Below, one piece after another: positions 1 through 6,770 of a stretch of DNA of 21,122 bases. Positions within the stretch are counted from its first letter, which is position 1. Each line of letters begins with the position of its first letter. Location: NCBI GenBank assembly GCA_003454665.1, contig DMKB01000277.1, forward strand, positions 305-21,426, written 5' to 3'. Origin of the DNA: Nitrospiraceae bacterium. GTDB taxonomy: Bacteria > Nitrospirota > UBA9217. The translations under genes and the position numbers were made by a program. The notes under the pieces were generated by a model. It did no database searches, was not told where the DNA came from, and saw only the letters and a program-made list of their open reading frames with translations.

Positions 1-37
1 CAACAAAAACGTGTATACGATATCAGGAGGCAAGACG

Positions 38-163
38 ATGGCTACCAAGGCGAATTTTATTCTGAAAGTTACGGACGCGAAACTGCCTGATGTGCAGAAG
101 GCGTTGAAGGATGCCGGCATCAATGTCGTGAGTATCATGGAAATCCATAAGGAAGAAGCATAG
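38..163 (+). CDS. Small 41-aa protein of unknown function
   Basis: A short frame starts at ATG 38 and ends at TAG 161-163. A strong ribosome binding site, AGGAGG at 25-30, lies 7 nt upstream, which is the main reason to believe it. The product begins MATKANFILKV and ends IMEIHKEEA. It has alternating hydrophobic residues at both ends around a KLPDVQKALKDAG helix, so a small beta-alpha-beta fold similar to half an ACT or ferredoxin-like domain is conceivable. There is no signal peptide, membrane segment or catalytic motif. A hairpin follows the stop by about 23 nt. I do not recognise the family and assign no function. A protein family search in related genomes would confirm that it is coding. 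Confidence 0.65.
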   Translation: MATKANFILKVTDAKLPDVQKALKDAGINVVSIMEIHKEEA

Positions 164-186
164 GCGGCTCCTTCGCCCTCCGGCGG

Positions 187-204
187 GCAGGGGATTTCCC
201 CTGC
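187..204 (+). terminator. Hairpin downstream of the 41-aa gene, terminator-like
   Basis: GCAGGGGA at 187-194 pairs exactly with TCCCCTGC at 197-204, and weaker outer pairing is possible (CGGC 181-184 with GCCG 209-212). It lies just after the small gene. Only TTGT follows, so it lacks a proper U-tract. It could end or stabilise the transcript rather than act as a classical intrinsic terminator. Confidence 0.4.
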
Positions 205-296
205 TTGTGCCGGACGCTCTCATCACGCAGATCGCAATCGTCCCGCCTCGTTCTCGTTCAGAAAGCAGGACACATCAAAAACCTCCGCGCACAATC

Positions 297-305
297 TGCT
301 ATACT
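297..305 (+). promoter_or_regulatory. Extended -10 promoter TGCTATACT
   Basis: TGC followed by TATACT (300-305) is a full extended -10 element. No -35 match is seen 16-18 nt upstream, which is acceptable for extended -10 promoters. The ATG of the next gene is at 308, only 3 nt after the hexamer, so a transcript starting about 7 nt downstream would begin inside that codon region. Either the gene is essentially leaderless, or its true start is later, or this match is accidental. Confidence 0.4.
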
Positions 306-307
306 TT

Positions 308-598
308 ATGCATAGATCACGGCCGATAAAAATTACACTGGCGGACCTGGAGCAGCTTGCCCAGACTCTTTCCATCAAGGTGTCCTACGAGAACCTCAAG
401 ACATCAAGGGGGGGCTCGTGCAGGGTGCGGGAAACGCGCAGGATCATCATCAACAAGCATCTTCCGAACAGCGAAAAGATCAACCTGCTGGCAAAGGAGC
501 TCGGGGAATTCGAGCTTGCCGGGCTGGATATCCCTGAACCGGTTCGGAAAAAGATAGAGCGAGAGTCCCGGGAAAAGGGCCGGGAAGGGAACCAATAG
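308..598 (+). CDS. Conserved-looking hypothetical protein, 96 aa
   Basis: The product is a soluble, charged 96-residue protein starting MHRSRPIKIT and ending with a Lys/Glu/Arg-rich tail. The middle contains a basic strand (CRVRETRRIIINKHLP) followed by a predicted helix (SEKINLLAKELGEFEL). No signal peptide, transmembrane segment or metal motif is visible. ATG 308 is the only upstream ATG, GTG or TTG in this open frame, but no Shine-Dalgarno sequence precedes it, so the start is uncertain (GTG near residue 25 is an alternative). The gene precedes the Slp-like lipoprotein gene by 31 nt on the same strand, so co-transcription is plausible. Function unknown; the codon pattern and neat spacing argue that it is real. 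Confidence 0.7.
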   Translation: MHRSRPIKITLADLEQLAQTLSIKVSYENLKTSRGGSCRVRETRRIIINKHLPNSEKINLLAKELGEFELAGLDIPEPVRKKIERESREKGREGNQ

Positions 599-629
599 CT
601 GCCCCGGCAATGAGGCGAGAGGTGACACC

Positions 630-1142
630 ATGAAACGGAATGCACTCCTCATAGGTTTGATCGTGCTTATCCAGGGATGTTCTTACGCAATATCTTCTGA
701 TGTCGCTTCACAGGCGGACAAGACGGTTTCTTTTGACCGCTTGTTCATTGAGCCCGAGGTGTACAAGGGTACCATCGTTATCTTCGGCGGAACGATCATC
801 CGGACCAAGAGCACGAAGCAGGGCACGCTGATCGAAGTTGAGCAGCAACCCCTTGACTACTGGGGGAAACCCGAACGGACCGGGCAGACCAAAGGCCGCT
901 TCATCGTTCGCCATCCCCGGTACCTCGACGCCATGGCCTATTCCCCGGGCCGCGAGATCACCATGGCAGGAAAAGTGGCGGGAACATTCGAGCCATCGCT
1001 CATTGAGAAGGGGATAACCCTTCCCCTGCTCATGTCCAGAGAACTGAAGCTCTGGGAGCGGGAAAAATCGGCAAAAGAACAACCCCAGTGGTGGGACCCT
1101 CTCCGTTATGATCCCTCCGGCCGCGGCAGGAGTGTTTATTAG
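630..1142 (+). CDS. Slp-family outer membrane lipoprotein
   Basis: This 170-residue protein has a short basic N-terminus, a hydrophobic segment and a lipobox LIQGC, placing the lipidated cysteine at residue 17, so it is exported and acylated. The mature part has the pattern of the Slp/YeaY family of starvation-inducible outer membrane lipoproteins: F-x-x-L-x-x-x-P-E-x-Y-K-G near residues 29-45, a GG-x-I strand, then VEQQPLDYWGKPE and a region ending in RYLDAMAYSPGREITMAGKVAG. ATG 630 is preceded by GAGAGGTGA, a good ribosome binding site. The C-terminal tail is Trp/Pro/Arg rich. In enteric bacteria Slp is induced on carbon starvation, but its molecular role is unclear, and that regulation cannot be assumed here. 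Confidence 0.85.
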   Translation: MKRNALLIGLIVLIQGCSYAISSDVASQADKTVSFDRLFIEPEVYKGTIVIFGGTIIRTKSTKQGTLIEVEQQPLDYWGKPERTGQTKGRFIVRHPRYLDAMAYSPGREITMAGKVAGTFEPSLIEKGITLPLLMSRELKLWEREKSAKEQPQWWDPLRYDPSGRGRSVY

Positions 1143-1180
1143 CTAACGCGATGAGGGGGCAGGGGTGATGGAAGCTACGC

Positions 1181-1215
1181 CGCACCTTGCTCTCTGAGCA
1201 TAAACCGAAGGTGCG
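1181..1215 (+). other. Nested inverted repeat upstream of ftsH
   Basis: CGCACCTT (1181-1188) pairs perfectly with AAGGTGCG (1208-1215). Inside the loop GCTC-TCT-GAGC (1189-1199) can form a small second hairpin. No T-tract follows, so this is not an obvious terminator for the upstream lipoprotein gene. It lies about 77 nt before the ftsH start and may be an operator or a leader RNA structure. Confidence 0.5.
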
Positions 1216-1260
1216 TATGCAGGGATGGCCTCCGCGATAGTACCCCGGTGATCTCTTCAC

Positions 1261-1280
1261 GTGCCGCATGGTGCCGGCAC
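1261..1280 (+). other. Hairpin abutting the ftsH ribosome binding site
   Basis: GTGCCG (1261-1266) pairs with CGGCAC (1275-1280) around an 8-nt loop. The right arm is immediately followed by AGAGG (1281-1285), the likely Shine-Dalgarno of ftsH. The segment 1271-1280 is also a 10-bp palindrome by itself. A structure this close to the ribosome binding site could affect ftsH translation, for example with temperature; that is inference. Confidence 0.45.
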
Positions 1281-1291
1281 AGAGGTTTTGC

Positions 1292-3118
1292 ATGAAAACA
1301 AATCCCCAGGCTCTTTTCTACGTACTGCTCTTTATCGCACTCATCAGCCTGTTCCGGCTCTTTTCCCTTCCTCAGATAGAGAACATACCCTACAGCAGGT
1401 TCAAGAGCCTTGTGTCGGAGAAACGGGTGAAGGACCTTGCGGTTACCACGGACCACATTAGGGGAATTCATCTTGATACGAACAAGCCCTTTACGACGGT
1501 GCGCATTGATGACCCGGAACTCATCAAGACCCTGGAAGCTTCCGGCATCGACTTTCGCGGTGAGATTACCAATAACTGGTTCCGGGATCTTATTCTCGTC
1601 TGGCTCCTTCCTGTTTTTTTCATCCTCATCATCTGGGTCTTTGTGTTCAAGAGAATGGGCGGCGGCGGGCCCGGTGAGATGTTCATGAGTTTCGGCAAGT
1701 CGCGCGCCAAGATTTACGGTGAGAGCGATGTAAAACTAACGTTCAATGATGTGGCGGGCGTGGACGAGGCCAAGGAGGAGCTCATCGAAATCGTTGATTT
1801 TCTCCAGCATCCGGACAAGTTTACGAAGCTCGGCGGCCGGATTCCGAAGGGGGTGCTGCTGGTGGGGCCGCCTGGAACCGGCAAGACACTGCTTGCCCGG
1901 GCTGTTGCCGGCGAGGCCCAGGTCCCGTTCTTCTCCATCAGCGGTTCTGAATTCGTCGAGATGTTCGTGGGGGTGGGCGCATCCCGTGTGCGGGACCTCT
2001 TCCAGCAGGCGATGCTGAAGGCGCCGTGCATCATCTTTATCGACGAACTGGACGCCCTCGGCCGCGCGCGGGGTATCGGCATTGCAGGCGGCCACGAGGA
2101 GCGCGAGCAGACCTTGAACCAGCTCCTTGCCGAGATGGACGGTTTCGACCCGAGAAAAGGCGTTATCATTGTTGCGGCCACGAACCGGCCAGAAGTCCTC
2201 GACCCGGCCCTCCTCCGCCCCGGCCGTTTCGACCGGAACATCCTCGTTGACCGGCCGAACATCAAGGACCGGGAAGATATCCTGAAGATCCACTCGCGCG
2301 GCGTGAAACTCGCACAGGGTGTCGACCTTTCGGTCCTGGCAGCCCGCACCCCCGGTTTCGTGGGCGCGGATATCGCGAACATGGTGAACGAGGCAGCACT
2401 CCTGGCGGCCCGCAAAAATAAGTCTGAAGTCGAGATGTCCGACTTTGAGGCTGCCATCGACCGCATCGTTGCCGGCCTCGAAAAGAAACGGCGCGTCATG
2501 AACCAGCGGGAGAAGGAGATCGTGGCGTATCATGAGTGCGGCCACACGATTATCGCGGAATTCCTGCCGACGACGGACCCGGTGCACCGGGTCTCCATTG
2601 TGCAGCGCGGTATCGCGGCGTTGGGATATACCCTCCAGCTCCCGACGGAGGACCGGTATCTCATGACCAAGAGCGAGCTTCAGGACAAACTGTGCGTCAT
2701 GCTCGGCGGCCGCGTGGCCGAAGAAATCATCTTCAATGAAGTCTCGACGGGCGCCCAGAATGACCTGCAGCGCGCGGCGAACATTGCCCGAAGCATGGTC
2801 ACGGAATACGGTATGACCGAACGCTTCGGTCCCCTCACCTTCGAGAAAGAGCGGCGGCCCCTGTTCCTCGATATCGGCATGCCTGCCGGCCCCAAAGAGT
2901 ACAGTGAAGAGACGGCGCGGCAGATCGACGAGGAGGTCAAGGGCCTGATCGACGAAGCCTATCAGAAGGTGCGCAAGACCCTCTCGGCGAACCAGGACAA
3001 GCTCAAGATCCTTGCCGCGGAGCTTCTGGAGAAGGAGACGATCGAGGGAGACGAGATCAGGAGGATCCTGGGGATTGAAAAAAAGAAAGAGGCCGGGGGA
3101 AAGACGCAGACGGCATGA
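1292..3118 (+). CDS. ftsH: ATP-dependent zinc metalloprotease FtsH
   Basis: FtsH is a membrane-anchored AAA+ protease that degrades misfolded membrane proteins and regulatory targets. The 608-aa product shows the full layout: a first membrane segment (about 7-24), a periplasmic region of about 75 residues, a second membrane segment (about 99-120), then the AAA domain with Walker A GPPGTGKT (192-199), the pore motif MFVGVG (224-229), Walker B IIFIDE (247-252) and the second region of homology with PGRFDR (310-315). The protease domain has HECGH at 414-418 as the zinc motif and Asp about 491 as third ligand. Most family members have HEAGH, so the Cys is a variation at a non-ligand position. ATG 1292 is chosen over ATG 1268 because AGAGG lies 6 nt upstream and the hydrophobic segment follows at the usual distance. 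In several Gram-negatives FtsH degrades LpxC, which is also in this window. Confidence 0.95.
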   Translation: MKTNPQALFYVLLFIALISLFRLFSLPQIENIPYSRFKSLVSEKRVKDLAVTTDHIRGIHLDTNKPFTTVRIDDPELIKTLEASGIDFRGEITNNWFRDLILVWLLPVFFILIIWVFVFKRMGGGGPGEMFMSFGKSRAKIYGESDVKLTFNDVAGVDEAKEELIEIVDFLQHPDKFTKLGGRIPKGVLLVGPPGTGKTLLARAVAGEAQVPFFSISGSEFVEMFVGVGASRVRDLFQQAMLKAPCIIFIDELDALGRARGIGIAGGHEEREQTLNQLLAEMDGFDPRKGVIIVAATNRPEVLDPALLRPGRFDRNILVDRPNIKDREDILKIHSRGVKLAQGVDLSVLAARTPGFVGADIANMVNEAALLAARKNKSEVEMSDFEAAIDRIVAGLEKKRRVMNQREKEIVAYHECGHTIIAEFLPTTDPVHRVSIVQRGIAALGYTLQLPTEDRYLMTKSELQDKLCVMLGGRVAEEIIFNEVSTGAQNDLQRAANIARSMVTEYGMTERFGPLTFEKERRPLFLDIGMPAGPKEYSEETARQIDEEVKGLIDEAYQKVRKTLSANQDKLKILAAELLEKETIEGDEIRRILGIEKKKEAGGKTQTA

Positions 3119-3129
3119 TGACACATTTT

Positions 3130-3320
3130 TTGATGCCTGATACCGGATGCAAGATGCCAGAGAGGACAGATAACAGACGGGTAGACAAGAGAAGACAGAC
3201 TACAGCTATCAACAAAAAGATAACAGTAGGCAGACGCTAGATGCAGGATGCCTGTCGTCTGTCCTCTGTATTCTGCTGTCTCCTGTCTGTAATCTGCTAT
3301 CTTTTTCCTGACCCCTGACC
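3130..3320. repeat. Low-complexity ACAGA/TCTGT inverted-repeat region
   Basis: The left half (about 3160-3205) is built from GACAGA/AACAGA/AGACAG words, and the right half (about 3248-3302) from their complements CTGTC/TCTGT/CTGCT, giving a long imperfect inverted repeat. GATGC words recur at 3132-3160 and 3239-3250, and CTGACCC is repeated at 3308-3321. No open frame or ribosome binding site of interest is present. It lies between the convergent ends of ftsH and the outer membrane protein gene. This type of word-repeat looks like a dispersed intergenic element; genome copies would need a search. Confidence 0.6.
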
Positions 3321-3340
3321 CTAGCATCCCCTACGCGCCA

Positions 3341-3380
3341 GAAAACAAAAAGGACCCGGCAGTGTTTCCTGCCGGGCCCT
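3341..3380 (-). terminator. Intrinsic terminator of the outer membrane protein gene
   Basis: Reading the minus strand, a 12-bp GC-rich stem (3369-3380 with 3351-3362, one G-U pair) around a 6-nt loop is followed by TTTTTGTTTTC (3341-3351). It sits about 36 nt beyond the stop of the leftward barrel gene and fits a strong rho-independent terminator. Confidence 0.9.
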
Positions 3381-3415
3381 TGGTGGTCTCCCTGTGCAGA
3401 TCTCAGGAACTGCCT

Positions 3416-4042
3416 TTACATATACGTGTCTCCTGACGACCTGAAGAGCAGCATTACATTAAAGTAGGTAAAATCCTCTTCAGCGTCATAATCCCAATCG
3501 CTGGCACTATAGTTCATATTTTTTTGCTGGCCGATCTTGAGGGCAAGGCTCATGTCATCGGATACATGAAAGTTAAAACCCGCTGCCAAGCCGACGCCGA
3601 AGCCGAATATATCAAACGAGTCGACGCCATAGGCTCCGTCCCCCCATCCGATCCGTATCTCCGGCCCGAACCAGAAGCGGAATCCTTCGGTCCTGACGAT
3701 ACCAAAACCGAAGGAATTATTGAACGTAAACATGTCTATATCGACCGTCGTTGGCTGGCCGCCTGGTCCGTCGCTGCTCTCCCAGCTATCGAAGACGAAA
3801 TTAAGCTGATAGTTAAACAAGCTGTTCTTTGCGACGGCAGTGTCGAGGACGAATCCGAATCCCGTGTGTTCGCTGCTGTCGTATTGATGCGTGGCTGGTG
3901 CTGGAAAGCCGACCTCCCACTCTACGTCTCCACTCGAGGTAGATACCAGGAAGCCGGTACCTCCGGCGCTCGCCTGTGATACGCCAAAAAAGCACACGAT
4001 CATGAGAATAAGTACGGTTATCAAAGTTCCGTTTCTGTTCAT
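3416..4042 (-). CDS. Putative outer membrane beta-barrel protein
   Basis: The 208-residue product starts with a clear signal peptide: basic start, hydrophobic core around residues 8-22, cleavage predicted after Ala-Ser-Ala at residue 26. The mature part is rich in Gly, Phe, Asp and aromatic residues in alternating strands (for example FGFGIVRTEGFRFWFGPEIR) and ends in a strand YFNVMLLF shortly before the C-terminus, as expected for a small eight-stranded porin-like or OmpA/OmpW-like barrel. No periplasmic binding domain follows. The start ATG has an excellent ribosome binding site (AAAGGAGG) and a sigma-70 promoter about 60 nt upstream; a terminator follows, so this is a single-gene transcript. 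Function unknown beyond envelope localisation. Confidence 0.8.
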   Translation of the reverse strand: MNRNGTLITVLILMIVCFFGVSQASAGGTGFLVSTSSGDVEWEVGFPAPATHQYDSSEHTGFGFVLDTAVAKNSLFNYQLNFVFDSWESSDGPGGQPTTVDIDMFTFNNSFGFGIVRTEGFRFWFGPEIRIGWGDGAYGVDSFDIFGFGVGLAAGFNFHVSDDMSLALKIGQQKNMNYSASDWDYDAEEDFTYFNVMLLFRSSGDTYM

Positions 4043-4106
4043 AAGGTACCTCCTTTAGGATGATGGTAAAATGTCGAAAATAGCGATCGAAAAGCGACTA
4101 AATACA

Positions 4107-4135
4107 AGAATATCGGCAAATCAGCAGGATGTCAA
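4107..4135 (-). promoter_or_regulatory. Sigma-70 promoter of the barrel gene
   Basis: On the minus strand TTGACA (4135-4130, exact consensus) is separated by 17 nt from TATTCT (4112-4107, four of six). The predicted transcript starts near 4100, leaving a leader of about 57 nt before the barrel start at 4042. Confidence 0.75.
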
Positions 4136-4201
4136 GGTATCTTTCACATCCCTAGGCAGTTTACGAAGCGCGGTAGCGGCGGGTATATACTGGGCGACTT
4201 G

Positions 4202-4312
4202 ATGGGCTTACAGACTGTTTTCCGGCGGTATGTCATCATTGCAGGAATCGTGGTTTACGGGATACGGCATAAGTATGGCCGACCGGTGGCAAAACGATTC
4301 AGCTTCTCGTGA
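4202..4312 (+). CDS. Possible 36-aa membrane miniprotein
   Basis: The 320-nt interval between the barrel gene and the topoisomerase gene contains one suggestive rightward frame. From ATG 4202 it encodes a basic N-terminus, a hydrophobic stretch YVIIAGIVVYGI, then a basic tail KYGRPVAKRFSFS. This charge pattern resembles small single-pass membrane proteins. The same frame is open back to 4070 without a better start codon. No Shine-Dalgarno sequence precedes ATG 4202 and no promoter is obvious, so it may be chance or a remnant of a longer gene. The rest of the interval holds only the barrel promoter and leader. Confidence 0.3.
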   Translation: MGLQTVFRRYVIIAGIVVYGIRHKYGRPVAKRFSFS

Positions 4313-4362
4313 GATACTCCACTATTACCGATATGCGATATGCGGAACATCCCGCCCGCCTG

Positions 4363-6624
4363 CTATACAAAGCTTACTGCCCTCACCGCCTTGAGCCCCA
4401 CGGAGCCCCGGTTCATGGCGCCGTACTTCTTGAGGTCGATGACCCGCTCCTTGCCCTTGTCGTCGATGACGGCCACCTTGTCGCCTTTTCGCACGGCCCG
4501 GAAGAGCACCACTTCACCCTTTTTCACGTTCACGAGTTTCACGCCTTTGCCGGCGCCGGAGAGTTCCGGGATCTGCTTCACCGGGACCACCACGGCCTTG
4601 CCCTCGGAGGAAAGAAACAGGACGTTCGGCGCGTCGATTATGCCGACGCCCATGATGCTGTCACCGGCCTTTATTCCGGCGAATTTTTTCCCTGCCCGCG
4701 TGGTCACCGCGTTGAAAGGCGAAAGGTCGAAGAGAAAGCCGACGCCCTGTGCGGACACGCTCATGGCGGTGAGTGTTCCCCCGGGAAAGGACAGTTTTTC
4801 CTGTTTACCCGTTCCCTGGCCCTCTTCGGCATCACCCTCGAAGAGGCGCGTGAGGTTCATCGCGCTCACCGGCCTCTCGCCGTCGCCGAATTTGAAGAGA
4901 TGCTGGATGGGCTCTCCGAAGCCCGTGCTCGGCGGGATATCGAAGGCCTTAATACCGTAGACCTTTCCCGCTGAAGAAAAGATGCCGAGGGTATCCCGTG
5001 TATTGGCGGGGATCGTCGCAAGAAGGGAGTCGCCCTCTTTGAACCGGGTGTTCTCTCCGACGGTCTTCATGCGCCGGACCCATCCCGCAGCCGAAAGGAT
5101 CATCACCGTGTCTTCATGGACGATAAAATCGTCCTGCGAAAACTCGACCTCATCAGCAGCCTTCAGCACCGACTTTCTCTTGTCGCCGTATTGCTTCTTT
5201 ATTTCCTGAAGTTCCGTTTTGATCAGTCCCCAGATTTTTTTCTTGTTTGCCAGCGTGGCCTCGATTTCCTTCCGCGCCTTCGTTTTTTCGGCCTTTTCCT
5301 TCCTGACCCGTTCGATTTCGAGACCGACCAGTTTATAGAGCTGTATTTCAAGAATTGCCTTTACCTGCTCATCGTCGAGCTTGAAATGCTTCTTGAGCTT
5401 CACTGCTGCGTCGTCCCGCGACTTCGCTCGCCGGATGATCCGGATGGCGGCATCAAGGTCATTGTAGACCGCCTCGAGGGCCTTCAGAATATGGAGTCTC
5501 GCCTTCAGCAGCTTCAGGTCGTAGGTGAGGCGCTTCGTGATTATTTCGAGCCTGAAGTCAAGGTAGTACTTCATGACGTCCCTGAGGGACAGGCGCTCCG
5601 GCTCCATATTCGGCTTGAGGGCGGTAAAGTTGGCGGGGAAGGTCGTTTCGAGATCCGTATGCTTGAACACATACGCCATAACGAGTTCCGCGCTCGTATC
5701 GGCCTTCAGCTCCAGCACGATGCGCACCTCGTGTGTGGATTCATCCCGCACGGCAGTGACCTGGGGAAGCTTTCGGCCTTCCACAAGCCCGAGGATTTTT
5801 TCAATAAGTTTTGTTTTGTTCACGGTATAGGGAATGGACGAAACGACGATGGCCTGCTTACCGCGCGGCAGGTCCTCGACGGCGTATTCGCCCCGTATCC
5901 GTATCGGACCGCTGCCCGACTCGTAGATCTCCCGCAATTCCTTCTTCGTGTTCAGGATCTGGCCGCCCGTGGGAAAGTCCGGCCCCTTTACGTGCCTGAG
6001 GATGTCCTTGAGATCTATTTTTTTGTTATCGATCATGGCCGTGAGGCCGTCAATTACTTCGGCGAGGTTATGGGGAGGAAAGGAGCAGCTCATACCGACG
6101 GCGATCCCCGACGTTCCGTTCACGAGGAGCTGGGGGAACCGCGCCGGGAGCACGGCGGGCTCCTGGAGGGAGTTGTCGTAATTCGGCTTGAACGCCACGG
6201 TCTGCCTGTCGATCTCGGCGAGCAGTTCTTCGGCAATTTTAGAGAGGCGCGCTTCGGTGTAGCGCATTGCCGCGGCAGGATCGCCGTCGAGGCTGCCGAA
6301 ATTACCCGACCCCTCGACGAGGGGATACCGCAGAGAGAATTCCTGCGCCATCCTCACCATGGCATCGTAGGCCGCCTGATCGCCGTGGGGGTGGAATTTC
6401 CCGAGCACTTCGCCGACGACGGCAGCGCTCTTCCTGAATTTTGCCGTCGGGCCGAGGCCCATTTCCCACATGGCATACAGAATTCTGCGGTGTACCGGCT
6501 TCAGGCCGTCCCGAACATCGGGGAGCGAGCGGGAAACGATCGTCGAGAGCGCGTAGGTGAGAAATCTGTTTTCGACCTCTTCATGGAGCGGCGTGGTAAG
6601 TACAGCGGTTTCTTTTCCGGGCAT
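4363..6624 (-). CDS. parC: Type IIA topoisomerase subunit A (ParC/GyrA family)
   Basis: This 753-aa protein is the DNA-cleaving subunit of a topoisomerase IV or gyrase; its ATPase partner (ParE/GyrB) is not in the window. The breakage-reunion domain contains LPDVRDGLKPVHRRILY (34-50), the segment KFHPHGDQAAYD (76-87) and the catalytic tyrosine in AAMRYTE at residue 122. A coiled-coil region (about 370-480) and a beta-pinwheel C-terminal domain follow. No GyrA-box (QRRGGRG-like) is seen and the length matches ParC, so I favour topoisomerase IV. Position 83, Ser or Thr in most enzymes, is Gln here. ATG 6624 is preferred over ATG 6651 because AAGGAG lies 6 nt before it; this start also gives GyrA-like residue numbers. 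A promoter lies at 6689-6718. Confidence 0.9.
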   Translation of the reverse strand: MPGKETAVLTTPLHEEVENRFLTYALSTIVSRSLPDVRDGLKPVHRRILYAMWEMGLGPTAKFRKSAAVVGEVLGKFHPHGDQAAYDAMVRMAQEFSLRYPLVEGSGNFGSLDGDPAAAMRYTEARLSKIAEELLAEIDRQTVAFKPNYDNSLQEPAVLPARFPQLLVNGTSGIAVGMSCSFPPHNLAEVIDGLTAMIDNKKIDLKDILRHVKGPDFPTGGQILNTKKELREIYESGSGPIRIRGEYAVEDLPRGKQAIVVSSIPYTVNKTKLIEKILGLVEGRKLPQVTAVRDESTHEVRIVLELKADTSAELVMAYVFKHTDLETTFPANFTALKPNMEPERLSLRDVMKYYLDFRLEIITKRLTYDLKLLKARLHILKALEAVYNDLDAAIRIIRRAKSRDDAAVKLKKHFKLDDEQVKAILEIQLYKLVGLEIERVRKEKAEKTKARKEIEATLANKKKIWGLIKTELQEIKKQYGDKRKSVLKAADEVEFSQDDFIVHEDTVMILSAAGWVRRMKTVGENTRFKEGDSLLATIPANTRDTLGIFSSAGKVYGIKAFDIPPSTGFGEPIQHLFKFGDGERPVSAMNLTRLFEGDAEEGQGTGKQEKLSFPGGTLTAMSVSAQGVGFLFDLSPFNAVTTRAGKKFAGIKAGDSIMGVGIIDAPNVLFLSSEGKAVVVPVKQIPELSGAGKGVKLVNVKKGEVVLFRAVRKGDKVAVIDDKGKERVIDLKKYGAMNRGSVGLKAVRAVSFV

Positions 6625-6688
6625 TGCATTCTCCTTGGCAGGCGCTGTCATACTGCGCGGCGTTGGTCACCCCACGAGCGCAGGCGGC

Positions 6689-6718
6689 ATTGTACCACAA
6701 CGGGCCGGCATTTTTCAA
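6689..6718 (-). promoter_or_regulatory. Sigma-70 promoter of the parC-like gene
   Basis: On the minus strand TTGAAA (6718-6713, five of six) is followed after 18 nt by TACAAT (6694-6689, five of six), itself preceded by TGG, forming an extended -10. Predicted start near 6682 gives a leader of about 58 nt to ATG 6624. Confidence 0.7.
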
Positions 6719-6740
6719 AGTAAGTTTTCTGAAAATGGTG

Positions 6741-6746
6741 TATAAT
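6741..6746 (+). promoter_or_regulatory. Candidate -10 TATAAT for the CpXC gene
   Basis: An exact TATAAT stands 24 nt before ATG 6771 and opposite in direction to the parC promoter. No -35 match is present at 16-18 nt upstream and the surrounding sequence is AT-rich, so support is modest. Confidence 0.35.
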
Positions 6747-6770
6747 TACAAAATAATGAATAATAGAACC

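Noticed and set aside
1736..3124. 462-codon minus-strand frame opposite ftsH
   Set aside because: Complement of conserved AAA and protease domains; no motif or ribosome binding site of its own.
5116..6723. 535-codon open frame on the plus strand
   Set aside because: It is antisense to the topoisomerase gene, whose family motifs run through the entire region; the long frame reflects codon bias.
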